64,000 nt of DNA from Tannerellaceae bacterium (GTDB taxonomy: Bacteria; Bacteroidota; Bacteroidia; Bacteroidales; Tannerellaceae): positions 1 to 64,000 of the forward strand of contig JAJQAZ010000005.1 of assembly GCA_021203545.1 (NCBI GenBank). Direction: 5' to 3'. How positions within the stretch are numbered: the first letter of the stretch is position 1; each line of letters begins with the position of its first letter. Shown one piece after another: positions 45,212-54,399 of this stretch. A program made the position numbers and the translations under genes. The notes beneath the pieces are model-generated. The model was not told the DNA's origin, did not search any database, and saw only the letters and a program-made list of their open reading frames with translations.

Positions 45212-46555
45212 TTACAATCTGGCTTTGATCTCTTTGCTCTCTTTTTCGAAACCGGGTTTGTCTAACAGAGCGAACATATTCTTTTTGTAAGCTTCTACAC
45301 CGGGTTGGTCGAATGGATTTACACCCAGCATGTAACCACTGATGCCGCAACCAATCTCGAAGAAGTAGAATAACTGGCCGATAGAATAAGCACTTACTTC
45401 GGGTAATGTAATTTTGATGTTGGGAACACCACCGTCTACGTGAGCCAGCTGGGTACCCAGTTCGGCCATTTTGTTTACTTCGTCTACCCGTTTGCCGGCC
45501 AGGAAATTCAAACCGTCTAAATTGTCGGTATCGGTATCGATCACTACTTTATGATCCGGATTCTCAACAGAGATAACTGTTTCGAAGATCGTACGTTCGC
45601 CATCCTGAATCCATTGGCCCATCGAGTGCAAATCGGTAGTTAAGTCTACAGACGCGGGGAAAATACCTTTTCCGTCTTTACCTTCGCTCTCTCCGTAGAG
45701 TTGTTTCCACCATTCGGCAATATAGTGCAGTTTGGGATGGAAGTTAGCCAGGATTTCGATCTTTTTACCGCTTTTGTACAGCTCGTTACGGGTAGCCGCA
45801 TAGATAGAAGCCAGGTTTTCGGCAAAAGGAACTTCTGTAGAAGTTGCTTTCTCCATAGCTACCGCTCCGGCTACCAGATCACGGATGTTTACACCGGCTA
45901 CTGCGATAGGCAATAAACCTACGGGAGTCAATACCGAGAAACGTCCGCCTACATTATCAGGAATTACAAATGTTTTGTATCCTTCCTGATCAGCCAGCGT
46001 ACGCAAAGCCCCTTTCTTAGCATCTGTAATCGCTACGATACGGCTTTTGGCTTCTTCTTTGCCTACGGCATCTTCCAGTTGTTTTTTCAACAAACGGAAA
46101 GCCAGTGCAGGCTCGGTAGTTGTTCCTGATTTGGATATATTGATGATACCGAATTGTTTTCCTTTCAGTACCTCTGTCAGTTCGTATAAATAATCTTCAC
46201 CGATATTTTGTCCGGCATACAGCAGGATTGGGTTTTTACGGTCGGTCTGCAACCAGTCAAAACTGTTGTTCAATGCCTCTACCACCGCTTTTGTTCCCAG
46301 GTAACTACCTCCGATACCGATAGCAACCACAACTTTACATTTAGAGCGAAGCACATGGGCTGTATTTTCAATGTCCGCCAACTCTTCATCAGTGATAGAA
46401 GAAGGCAGGTTCAACCAACCCAGAAAATCGTTTCCGGCACCTGTGCCGTTGTACAATGTAGCCAGACATTCGTTTGCCTTTGCTTCCTGAGCATACACCT
46501 GTTCTTTAGTAACAGTGCCTAACGCCTTGTCAATGTTTAAGGTAATTTGTTTCAT
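45212..46555 (-). CDS. pgi: glucose-6-phosphate isomerase
   Basis: A 447-residue cytoplasmic enzyme interconverting glucose-6-phosphate and fructose-6-phosphate, short bacterial form. Motifs are [14 protein letters not shown], the signature [14 protein letters not shown] and the C-terminal [20 protein letters not shown]. The final Lys motif (EAYKKNMF) is present. It is the third gene of lysS-gpsA-pgi and is separated from gpsA by a long inverted repeat. Confidence 0.97.
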   Translation of the reverse strand: MKQITLNIDKALGTVTKEQVYAQEAKANECLATLYNGTGAGNDFLGWLNLPSSITDEELADIENTAHVLRSKCKVVVAIGIGGSYLGTKAVVEALNNSFDWLQTDRKNPILLYAGQNIGEDYLYELTEVLKGKQFGIINISKSGTTTEPALAFRLLKKQLEDAVGKEEAKSRIVAITDAKKGALRTLADQEGYKTFVIPDNVGGRFSVLTPVGLLPIAVAGVNIRDLVAGAVAMEKATSTEVPFAENLASIYAATRNELYKSGKKIEILANFHPKLHYIAEWWKQLYGESEGKDGKGIFPASVDLTTDLHSMGQWIQDGERTIFETVISVENPDHKVVIDTDTDNLDGLNFLAGKRVDEVNKMAELGTQLAHVDGGVPNIKITLPEVSAYSIGQLFYFFEIGCGISGYMLGVNPFDQPGVEAYKKNMFALLDKPGFEKESKEIKARL

Positions 46556-46566
46556 AATTTCTTTTT

Positions 46567-46726
46567 TAGTAGTTAAGGAGTTATCACTTGCTTTGCTCGT
46601 TAGTAGTCATCACTCCTTCCAGTCGTTAGTAGTGAAGTAGAATTAATATTTTTCTCCCTGACTACTAGTGAGCATCGCGAACGATGACTACTAAGCCCGT
46701 AAGGGCTGATAACTCCTAAACTACTT
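46567..46726. repeat. intergenic inverted repeat between gpsA and pgi
   Basis: Arms (46567-46637 and 46660-46726) share words TAGTAGTTAAGGAGTTATCA and CTGACTACTAGTGAGC in inverted order. The element fills the space from 2 nt after the gpsA stop to 11 nt before the pgi start. It belongs to the same family as 8881-9033 and 13500-13712. Confidence 0.85.
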
Positions 46727-46728
46727 TC

Positions 46729-47724
46729 TCATTTAAATGTTTCTGTTAGTTCTTTAATTACTTTGATAGGAGATTTACGCTCATACAGGATGTTATACAG
46801 AGCATCCAGTATAGGCATATCGACTTTATATTTCTCGTTTATTTCGCGGATACACTTGGTACCGTAATATCCTTCGGCGATCATTTCCATTTCCAGTTGG
46901 GCAATCTTTACCGAGTATCCTTTACCAATCATGGTTCCGAATATCCGGTTACGGCTGAAACGGGAATAGGCGGTAACCAACAGGTCGCCCAGATATACCG
47001 AATCGGTAATATCCCGGTCTACCGGATTAACGGCGGCCAGGAACCTGCGCATCTCTTCGATTGCGTTACATAGAAACACCGCCTGGAAATTATCACCATA
47101 TTTCATTCCGTGACAAATACCGGCAACGATTGAATATACATTTTTCAAAACAGACGCATATTCAATACCTGTTACATCGTTGTTGTTGGAGTTTTTGAGA
47201 TATTGATTCCTGAAAACTCCGGCAATAGCATTCAGGTTTTCATTATTTGCACAACCTAATGTCAGATAAGAAAGACGCTCCAGAGCTATCTCTTCAGCAT
47301 GGCAGGGACCTCCTATAATGGCAATCTGATTCACCGGAACATTATATTTTTCAGCAAAATAGTCTGTAATCAACATATTTTCTTCCGGTACTAACCCCTT
47401 AATAGCAGAGATAATAAATTTATTATGCAGAGGAGTATGTACCTTTTTCAAATGTTCTTTAAAGAAAGGTGAAGGAGTGGCAAAAATAAGTGTGTCCGAT
47501 TCCTGAATAGCCTGGTTGATATCTGAATAAAACGTGATCTTCTCGATATCAAACCGTACACTGGTCAGGTAATTCGGGTTGTGCCTTAGTTGTTTGAATT
47601 CCTCAATACTTTCCGGCTTACGCATATACCAGTTGATACTATCCTGTGTGGAAAGTACGATCTTGGCTAAAGCAGTAGCCCAGCTACCCCCGCCCATAAT
47701 TGCAATTTTTCCGGGTAGGCTCAT
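46729..47724 (-). CDS. gpsA: glycerol-3-phosphate dehydrogenase (NAD(P)+)
   Basis: A 331-residue cytoplasmic enzyme supplying glycerol-3-phosphate for phospholipids. The NAD fold starts IAIMGGGSWATALAKI, followed by SAIKGLVPEENMLITDYF, the catalytic-Lys region (YASVLKNVYSIVAGI) and a SRNRIFG motif. I start at ATG 47724 (MSLPGKIAIMGGG), 4 nt after the lysS stop; a longer frame would overlap lysS. Confidence 0.96.
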   Translation of the reverse strand: MSLPGKIAIMGGGSWATALAKIVLSTQDSINWYMRKPESIEEFKQLRHNPNYLTSVRFDIEKITFYSDINQAIQESDTLIFATPSPFFKEHLKKVHTPLHNKFIISAIKGLVPEENMLITDYFAEKYNVPVNQIAIIGGPCHAEEIALERLSYLTLGCANNENLNAIAGVFRNQYLKNSNNNDVTGIEYASVLKNVYSIVAGICHGMKYGDNFQAVFLCNAIEEMRRFLAAVNPVDRDITDSVYLGDLLVTAYSRFSRNRIFGTMIGKGYSVKIAQLEMEMIAEGYYGTKCIREINEKYKVDMPILDALYNILYERKSPIKVIKELTETFK

Positions 47725-47728
47725 AGCT

Positions 47729-49465
47729 TTATTGTTGTTGTCCGGCAGCAGCAATCCACTGTTCAACAGCCTCGGCAGCCGGATTTTGTAACTCTAACTT
47801 ATATTTTTTATTTAGTTCGCATAGCTCCTGCCGTACCTTGTTGGGGTTGCCTTCTGCTAATGCTTCAACTGTCAGGTAACCGGCTTTTTGCAATACCGGA
47901 ACCCATGCCTCTTCCACACCGATTGCAGTATATTTATTTACCGCGTCTTTCTGTGCACTCTTTTCCGGACGCATCTGGGGGAAGAACAGTACTTCCTGGA
48001 TACTTTCCTGTCCGGTCAGTGCCATCACTAAACGATCCATACCGATACCCATACCACTGGTAGGAGGCATACCGTATTCCAATGATCGAAGGAAATCCTG
48101 ATCGATAAACATTGCTTCGTCGTCTCCCTTTTCGCTTAGGCGCAACTGGTCCTCGAAACGTTCCCGCTGGTCGATCGGGTCATTCAGTTCAGAATATGCA
48201 TTCGCAATTTCCTTCCCGTTGATCATCAGCTCAAACCGTTCGGTCAGTTCCGGATTACTGCGGTGTTTCTTGGTTAGCGGCGACATTTCAACCGGATAAT
48301 CCGTGATAAATGTCGGCTGGATGTAGGTGTGCTCACATTTATCGCCGAAAATAGCATCAATCAGTTTACCTTTACCCATTGTTTCATCCTGCTCAACCCC
48401 TAACTGTTTGCACACGTCGCGCAGTTGTTCCTCGTTCATACCGTTAATATCGATACCTGTATTTTCTTTGATGGCATCAATCATGGTAATCCGTTTATAA
48501 GGAGCTTTGAAGTCTACCTCTTTCTCACCGATTTTTACTTTTGTTGTACCGTGTACATCCAGGCAGATCTTTTCGAGCATCTGTTCGGTGAAGTCCATCA
48601 TCCAGTTATAGTCTTTGTAGGCTACATAGATTTCCATAACGGTAAATTCCGGGTTGTGGGTACGGTCCATCCCTTCGTTACGGAAATTGCGGCTGAATTC
48701 ATATACTCCTTCGAAACCTCCTACAATCAGCCGTTTCAGATACAGCTCATTGGCAATACGCAGGTACAAAGGAATATCCAGTGCATTGTGGTGGGTAATA
48801 AACGGACGGGCTGTCGCACCTCCGGGAATACTTTGCAACACAGGTGTATCCACTTCGAGATAGCCATGCTTGTTAAAGAACTCGCGCATGGAGTTGAATA
48901 TCTTTGTCCGTTTGATAAACGTATCTTTCACCTGGTCGTTCACAATCAGGTCTACATACCGCTGGCGGTAACGTAATTCCAGATCGTTAAATCCATCGTA
49001 TACCACACCGTCTTTCATCTTTACGATTGGCAGTGGCCGCAACGATTTGGCCAAAACCGTCAGTTCCTGCGCATGAACGGAAATTTCTCCCATTTGTGTA
49101 CGGAATACATATCCTTTGATGCCTACGAAATCACCGATGTCCAGTAATTTCTTAAACACAGTGTTGTACAATTCTTTATCTTCACCCGGGCAGATATCAT
49201 CCCGTGAGATATATACCTGGATACGGCCTGCGGCATCCTGAATTTCCATAAAGGAGGCTTTCCCCATAATACGGCGGCTCATGATACGTCCGGCTATACT
49301 AACAGGACGAGGCTCGGCATCGTCGCTGAAGTTTTCTTTTATTTCGTTGGAATAAGCATTGGTTACATACTCGGCAGCGGGGTAGGGTTCAATCCCTAAC
49401 TGACGCAATTGTTCCATACTATTGCGTCTGATAATTTCCTGTTCGCTCAGTTCTAATAAATTCAT
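47729..49465 (-). CDS. lysS: lysyl-tRNA synthetase, class II
   Basis: A 578-residue cytoplasmic enzyme. The N-terminal OB-fold ([20 protein letters not shown]) is followed by the class II core: motif 1 near [20 protein letters not shown], motif 2 [15 protein letters not shown] and motif 3 [17 protein letters not shown]-terminal extension of about 80 residues after motif 3 is a usual Bacteroidota feature. ATG at 49465 ([14 protein letters not shown]). It is the first gene of the lysS-gpsA-pgi run. Confidence 0.97.
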   Translation of the reverse strand: MNLLELSEQEIIRRNSMEQLRQLGIEPYPAAEYVTNAYSNEIKENFSDDAEPRPVSIAGRIMSRRIMGKASFMEIQDAAGRIQVYISRDDICPGEDKELYNTVFKKLLDIGDFVGIKGYVFRTQMGEISVHAQELTVLAKSLRPLPIVKMKDGVVYDGFNDLELRYRQRYVDLIVNDQVKDTFIKRTKIFNSMREFFNKHGYLEVDTPVLQSIPGGATARPFITHHNALDIPLYLRIANELYLKRLIVGGFEGVYEFSRNFRNEGMDRTHNPEFTVMEIYVAYKDYNWMMDFTEQMLEKICLDVHGTTKVKIGEKEVDFKAPYKRITMIDAIKENTGIDINGMNEEQLRDVCKQLGVEQDETMGKGKLIDAIFGDKCEHTYIQPTFITDYPVEMSPLTKKHRSNPELTERFELMINGKEIANAYSELNDPIDQRERFEDQLRLSEKGDDEAMFIDQDFLRSLEYGMPPTSGMGIGMDRLVMALTGQESIQEVLFFPQMRPEKSAQKDAVNKYTAIGVEEAWVPVLQKAGYLTVEALAEGNPNKVRQELCELNKKYKLELQNPAAEAVEQWIAAAGQQQ

Positions 49466-49528
49466 TATGCTATCGTTTAGGATAATTCCGCACAAAAATA
49501 CAAAAACAATTGACAATTAGCAATGAAA

Positions 49529-49942
49529 TTATCGCAGATGTACATGCAATGGCAATGAATATTTTACCCGTACGGGCATATTATTTTCCTTGCCCGGTTC
49601 CCAGTCCGGCATCGTTTTTACAATACGAACTAATTCTTTTTCAAGGCCGGTATTCCGGGGCCTTACAACCTCTACGTTACTTATCGTGCCATCTTTTTCA
49701 ATCACGAAAGAAACAACAGCCCTGTATAACCATCCCTCTTCTACCGTATCTGTGGGCACCGATAAACCTGTATATACAAACTTAAACATTTCCTGAACTC
49801 CTCCCGGAAACTCCGGCATTTGCTGTACAACATCATACACTGTAGTATCCTCCTGTAAAATTACCGGACATTCCTGTCCGTATAAAGCAGAACAATAGAA
49901 CAGATATGTAAACAATACAGCTAACAAACGGTTCATATTCAT
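49529..49942 (-). CDS. small TonB-C domain protein
   Basis: A 137-residue exported protein. The signal peptide is MNMNRLLAVLFTYLFYCSAL, and the rest is a TonB C-terminal-like domain (VVQQMPEFPGGVQEMFKFVY, VSFVIEKDGTISNVEVVRP, MPDWEPGKENNMPVRVKYSL). There is no long proline linker or inner-membrane anchor as in classical TonB, so it may not energise receptors. The gene starts 4 nt before the stop of the upstream metallopeptidase region (49947), giving close coupling. A paralogue is at 51151-51588. Confidence 0.85.
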   Translation of the reverse strand: MNMNRLLAVLFTYLFYCSALYGQECPVILQEDTTVYDVVQQMPEFPGGVQEMFKFVYTGLSVPTDTVEEGWLYRAVVSFVIEKDGTISNVEVVRPRNTGLEKELVRIVKTMPDWEPGKENNMPVRVKYSLPLHVHLR

Positions 49943-49946
49943 TTTA

Positions 49947-50723
49947 TTATAAATCTCCTACGGCAATCTGGTATTCACGCCATAATTCATCTATGTTGTA
50001 TTCTTCGCCTAACACATGTTTGATCGCTGCATCAAAGGACCAGGGAACGATCTCCAGGGTACTCCTATTGATTTTACGAAGAAACTCCTTGTCTTTATGA
50101 TCCCGTAACCAAACAAAGAAATAACCGGTAGTACGGTACCCGTCCATGTAATTTCCTCCTTTGGGGCGTGCATCCGGTCCGAAACCCCCGTTGGCAACCC
50201 GTACAGCATCTGCAATGCCTTCAATAAAGGCCCAGAATACAGGATTTGTGCCATACGACCCGATGCCCTGCGGTTCCAGTTGATAAGCATGTGTCAGTTC
50301 ATGCAGTAATACTCCCCGGGTTTCAAAAAATAGTTTCGCGGTATCATTTTCTGCGAAAGAATTTTCAATATGGCGGGTACTGTAGAAAATAGAAACCTCG
50401 CCATTGCCTCCGCCTTTAGCAGATACTCCGTCAATGTCTTCCAGTGTATAGTGAATCTTATCTACAGGAACAATGCTGTCTCCGGGCGAAAAATAGAGGG
50501 TTGATAAAACAACCTTTGCCTGTTCTGTTATGTATGATTCCGGATCGGTAATTATTCTGTGATAGATGTCAGACCCTTGTGCGTGAGGGGCTTTGTCTTC
50601 AAATAAAATCCATCCGGCATCATACTTATCCCATATGGAAATTTCATTTTGTTTGTTTGAGTGAGCGTAAACTGTTACTGTGAGTAAGAAATAAAGATTG
50701 AACAATACTAATTTTCGTTTCAT
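49947..50723 (-). CDS. basic secretory protein (BSP)-like metallopeptidase
   Basis: A 258-residue exported protein with signal peptide MKRKLVLFNLYFLLTVTVYA. The zinc motif HELTHAYQ is at residues 141-148, followed by FIEGIADAVRVANGGF, the combination typical of the BSP family (PF04450-like), a plant/bacterial putative peptidase group. It lies between two small TonB-C genes on the same strand, and its stop is 4 nt before the first of them. Substrate is unknown. Confidence 0.85.
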   Translation of the reverse strand: MKRKLVLFNLYFLLTVTVYAHSNKQNEISIWDKYDAGWILFEDKAPHAQGSDIYHRIITDPESYITEQAKVVLSTLYFSPGDSIVPVDKIHYTLEDIDGVSAKGGGNGEVSIFYSTRHIENSFAENDTAKLFFETRGVLLHELTHAYQLEPQGIGSYGTNPVFWAFIEGIADAVRVANGGFGPDARPKGGNYMDGYRTTGYFFVWLRDHKDKEFLRKINRSTLEIVPWSFDAAIKHVLGEEYNIDELWREYQIAVGDL

Positions 50724-50852
50724 GACATATTCTATTTTTACATTGGATATTTGCTGTTTCTAAAATGCAAATATAGAATTTTGCAATTAAACAGAACGCT
50801 TTTATCGTTAACCTTTTGCTGGTCTTTTGCCGTTTTTAGCTGGCTTTTCGCT

Positions 50853-50873
50853 GGCGCAGATTTAATCTGTGCC
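50853..50873. repeat. dispersed palindrome, copy 4
   Basis: GGCGCAGATTT-AATCTGTGCC, one A shorter than the family consensus, followed by TAAAC. Confidence 0.9.
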
Positions 50874-51107
50874 TAAACTAAAAATTTCGCGCGCGCCTCT
50901 CTCTCTATTTGTTTCTTTATTTTCTTTATTAGTATTGGGCGGTTTGCGGGCGGTTTGCGGGCGGCGAAATGAAAGAGGTATGTTGTATTTCTCATAGTTA
51001 CAAATAGTTAGGGTTGTAGTGTTTGAAACATTTGCGAGAGAAATATTGTGTAGTAATTTTTCTTTCAGAAAATCCGGAAATTGCACCCTGGTACGTTGTT
51101 CTAAAAA

Positions 51108-51138
51108 GTAAGGCTCCTGCTTCACGGGAGGCAGGAGC
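51108..51138 (-). terminator. intrinsic terminator of the TonB-C gene
   Basis: AGGCTCCTGC-TTCACGGGA-GGCAGGAGCCT hairpin followed on the minus strand by TACTTTTT. It lies just beyond the stop at 51151. Confidence 0.85.
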
Positions 51139-51150
51139 CTGTTGCAATGA

Positions 51151-51588
51151 TTATAACCTGGATACAATAGGCATGGTATATTTAACTCTCACCTTTTTCC
51201 CGGCCTGCTCACCCGGGTTCCAGGCAGGCATTTTTTTCAGTACGTTTACAGCTTCGTTATTCAGATCCTCCGAAACGCTTCTTATTACTTCGAAATTGGA
51301 TAAAGTGCCATCTTTTTCAACAATGTAGGTTACTACTACTCTGCCCTGGATTTTGGCTTCTTTGGCTGATTCAGGATAAACGATGTTGGTATTAATGAAT
51401 TTCATTAATTCATCTTCTCCTCCCGGAAATCGTGGCATTTGATCTACTACTGTAAATACAGTTTCGCCTTCCTGCAGACTTATCTCCGTACCTATCCGGC
51501 TTTCCGGCTGCATAGCAACCATAGAAAAACTACAAATAATACTTACCAGCCATACACCGGCTACTGAATTAAAAACAGATTGTTTCAT
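51151..51588 (-). CDS. small TonB-C domain protein (energy transducer TonB-like)
   Basis: A 145-residue exported protein with signal-like N-terminus (AGVWLVSIICSFSMVAMQPE). The TonB C-terminal domain is complete: VDQMPRFPGGEDELMKFINT, IQGRVVVTYIVEKDGTLSNF, MPAWNPGEQAGKKVRVKYTM. It is a paralogue of the protein at 49529-49942 but better conserved. It has its own terminator, so it is a separate transcript from the BSP gene downstream. Confidence 0.88.
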   Translation of the reverse strand: MKQSVFNSVAGVWLVSIICSFSMVAMQPESRIGTEISLQEGETVFTVVDQMPRFPGGEDELMKFINTNIVYPESAKEAKIQGRVVVTYIVEKDGTLSNFEVIRSVSEDLNNEAVNVLKKMPAWNPGEQAGKKVRVKYTMPIVSRL

Positions 51589-51769
51589 ATTCTCTCAATT
51601 TTAGTGTGTTTAATGGCTGCAATATAGGAGTAAATTATATAAAAACGAAATATTCGTAGATTAATTTGTTTATTATTTGTTTTGTTTTTAGAATTTTACG
51701 AAATTATAGTAAATTCTGTTCCTCAAAGACACTCTATTTCTTTTGTTGTTCTTTCGCAGCCCTTTCGCT

Positions 51770-51791
51770 GGCGCAGATTTAAATCTGTGCC
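51770..51791. repeat. 22-bp dispersed palindrome, copy 5
   Basis: GGCGCAGATTT joined to AAATCTGTGCC, followed by TAAAC. Confidence 0.9.
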
Positions 51792-51918
51792 TAAACAACA
51801 AATAGTTAATAACCGGATCACAGGGAATCGTAGATCGACTTTAACGGATTATAAATCCGTAGTTCTTAATAGTCAGGGATAACATATCAGTGGTGGTCGG
51901 AAGATTGTAGTTACAGCT

Positions 51919-52022
51919 TGTAAGCCCAAAGGGGCTTGAATGTGATTAACCGCGGGTGAAACCCGTGGCAGAAAGCGACTCTACTCTATGAATCCCGAAG
52001 CGGGTTGCACCCGGGGTAGGCA
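51919..52022. repeat. REP-like hairpin element
   Basis: Three hairpins in a row: AAGCCC-AAAG-GGGCTT, then CGCGGGT-GAA-ACCCGTG, and a CCCGAAGCGGG dyad, joined by CTTGAATGTGATTAACCG. The joining block matches the TTGAATGTGAATAACC block of the element at 2309-2517. A GGGTAGGCAC motif follows. Confidence 0.65.
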
Positions 52023-52300
52023 CATTTTACCCCATATAGGGTAAGCACTTACAATTTGTAACCACTTACTATACTATTATTTCCCGCTGGACTTTTTTCC
52101 CGTTTCCGCTGGACTTTTTTTGCTTATTCAGCGGGTTGGATCAGGAAGTTTTAATGTTTTGTTATACAATGTTTTATCTGTGAGTATATAGGGTGTTTTT
52201 ATCTCTGTATGTGAGAGCGGATCTCTGAATTGTAGACCGGCCTTAGCCAATCCGTACTTATAAACCGTCTGTTAGTTTAGGCACAGCCAGTGAAAGGAGA

Positions 52301-52322
52301 GGCACAAATTTAAATCTGCGCC
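52301..52322. repeat. 22-bp dispersed palindrome, copy 6
   Basis: GGCACAAATTT joined to AAATCTGCGCC, the most divergent copy and in the same orientation as copy 1. Confidence 0.85.
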
Positions 52323-52587
52323 GGCAAAAGGTCGGTAAAAGGCCGGTAAAAGGAGTTTGGATCAAGTCCGCAAATAAGGCGGTCCTTAGAGTTTAAATGA
52401 ATAATCAAAGTGCGTTTTTGTGTTTTTGAGCATATTTTTTGCCCTGAAATAGAAATTTAATATGTTTTACAGCATGTTTTTCGAAAATTATTCGTATCTT
52501 TGTAATGTAAATAAAAGAAAGAGTTGTTTAGGTTAGATTAAAAAAACAGTCTTTTCAGAGGGAAAAGATATTAAATGAAGTAAAATT

Positions 52588-52746
52588 ATGATGATGAATT
52601 ATGACGAACGTCAACGTACGATAGCTATGTTGCGTTATCAGGCCGAACGTTACCAGGCAATGGGTAAAGGTTCAATCAGTCAGCAGTTAAATGCTAAGAT
52701 TCGCCGCCTGATGAATGAAAAAGGAAATGTTGCAGTGCAACACTGA
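52588..52746 (+). CDS. small basic helical protein, 52 aa
   Basis: A 52-codon frame starting with three ATG codons in a row: MMMNYDERQRTIAMLRYQAE, then RYQAMGKGSISQQLNAKIRR and a short tail, stop TGA. The product is charged and helical with many R/Q residues, without a signal or membrane segment. Support as a gene: a TATCTTTG -7-like element at 52494-52501, an A-rich leader, and a hairpin plus terminator directly after it. I do not recognise the family. The exact start among the three ATGs is uncertain. Confidence 0.65.
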   Translation: MMMNYDERQRTIAMLRYQAERYQAMGKGSISQQLNAKIRRLMNEKGNVAVQH

Positions 52747-52800
52747 TATAGATCAATGATCTGCAACTATATAAAACCAAACCTATGAACATGTAAAAAA

Positions 52801-52833
52801 TCTCTTATCTTACCGGAACGGTAAAACAAGAGA
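52801..52833 (+). other. structured hairpin after the 52-aa gene
   Basis: TCTCTT-ATC-TTACCG-GAA-CGGTAA-AAC-AAGAGA. Two perfect 6-bp stems are stacked with symmetric 3-nt internal loops. It lies between the stop codon and the terminator. Confidence 0.7.
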
Positions 52834-52843
52834 TTCCTGATGT

Positions 52844-52880
52844 AAGGCTTTCCGCGATAAATAAGCGAAAAGCCTTTTTT
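52844..52880 (+). terminator. intrinsic terminator
   Basis: AAGGCTTTCCGC, loop GATAAATAA, GCGAAAAGCCTT, then T-run. Ends the plus-strand transcript of the 52-residue gene. Confidence 0.85.
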
Positions 52881-52921
52881 GTATTTATCACCTCCCCTTT
52901 GGGGAGGCCGGGTGGGGCTTC

Positions 52922-54364
52922 TTACCGTCTGGCTCCCAATGGTATGGATAATCCTAACTGTAGGTTTACTCCTTTACTGGTTACAGGGATGAATTCGCTG
53001 TTTACGTGGGGTATGATGTAGTCGCTGGCCAGGAAGAAATGGACTCCGCGGGTAGGACTAAAGTTCAAAGCCAACCCAAATGTGTCGAATTTACTATGGA
53101 TAAATGAGTAACTGAGAGCCGCTTCAAACCATTTGATGGGTCTGCCGGTCACGGCAATCGTTGTTTCGGTTACATTGTGGGCTGCATTGAAATAAGTGGT
53201 AGAAAGAAATCCGGCTGAAAGTCTTTTCTTAATTATTTCGTATTCCAGGCCAATATTCATTTTTGTTCTCAGACCGGTGGTTCTGCCTGAGGCATTTCCT
53301 TCCTTAAACTCAATGATCTCCTCCAGTGTGTCTTTTATTTTATCCAGGTCGTCTTCCAGCAAAGAACTATCGTTAAAGTCAATTTCGAAATCACCGGTTA
53401 CCACTACGTCTGATAAGGAAGAGTAGAGGTTGCTGGTATTTGCTTTTGACCACGAGATCAAACCTATATCCGTAAATGCCAGCGAGAAAGAGAGTCGTTC
53501 CAGAATGTCTGCCGGAACACCACAGGTTAAGTCGGCCAATCCTGCAAACGAATAAGTTGCACCCAGGTCAAAGCCGAATCCTACACCCGGAATACCAAAT
53601 GTTTCGCTCCATTCAAAAGAGTCGAATTTGCCTTCTTCGTCAAATTCAGGTTGGATGCCGGGCGCTGATGCTTCTAATGTAGCATGCGAACGGACTACCC
53701 ACTCATCCAGTCCGGCGTTGATCTGCAGATCACGAATGTAAACATCGGCGCTGGCAAAACCAAATAAAATTTGGCTTTGGCACCTACAACAAGATTGTCA
53801 TCCAGGAACGGACGGGAATGGGCTACTCCTAACTCCGCATAGGCACTGGCCGTCAAACGGGTATCTTTTACGTTGTAGTAAGAGGGCTCATTCATAGCAA
53901 ACCCTTTTTTCATCAGTTCGAAGGCTGAATAGGGAACGTTTGCATCCGCATGTGCCTTGATGTTGAAATCTACATTCCAGAATCCTTTGCCTTTGTAAAA
54001 ACCAAAAGAGAACAGCGAATAATTAAGATCCATGTTGGCATAACTGTTATCGGGCATACCGTTCAGGAATTTATCGGCAGATACGTCTTTGTGCATAAAA
54101 CTGAGTAATTCGCCGTTCTGCCGGAAGGTCAGATGATCCATATTCAGGGCATTGGTTTTTACATCCACATACAGGTCGTTCAGAATGAAAGGCATACCGA
54201 TGTACCCCTGTTCCGGGCGTAAGGCCGGATTGATCGAGGTACGGTTGGAGTATGTTTCCATAAAATAGGTCGTATTTGTATTTTGCGCAGATAATTTACC
54301 GGCCGCAAATAATACGGTACAGAAAATGAGTATAGAAAAAAAACCGGTTATATATAGTTTTCAT
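52922..54364 (-). pseudogene. DUF5723-like outer-membrane barrel protein, two frameshifts
   Basis: A 480-codon barrel gene in three pieces. From ATG 54364 the start reads KTIYNR then runs into a T8 tract (54317-54324 on the plus strand); T7 would join it to the signal end FCTVLFAAGKLSAQ and NTTYFMETYSNRTSINPALR, a DUF5723-like N-terminus. A second break lies near 53760 (TTGGTTTTG; one extra G gives FYLGFASADVYIRDLQINAG). After that the frame runs to 52922. The two shifts cancel in length. The protein would be an outer-membrane barrel. It follows the lipoprotein gene by 35 nt. Confidence 0.8.
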
Positions 54365-54399
54365 TGTGTTCGGATTAATAGTGTGAATAAATAATAAAC

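Larger units (their letters stand above)
50724..51150. other. intergenic region with palindrome and terminator
   Basis: About 430 nt. It contains palindrome copy 4, a CGCGCGCGCC run at 50888-50897, a direct repeat GGGCGGTTTGC (50938-50961) and the terminator of the TonB-C gene at 51108-51138. Open frames here overlap the repeats and are not supported. Confidence 0.6.
51589..52587. other. repeat-rich intergenic region, 1 kb
   Basis: No supported gene. It contains palindrome copies 5 and 6, an ACGGATTATAAATCCGT dyad (51844-51860), the REP-like hairpin element 51919-52022, and repeats CCCGCTGGACTTTTT (52083-52120). A TATCTTTG -7-like element at 52494-52501 probably serves the small gene at 52588. 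Confidence 0.6.

Noticed and set aside
51023-51328. Plus-strand frame over the terminator and TonB-C gene
   Set aside because: Antisense to a conserved TonB-C domain and crosses its terminator hairpin.
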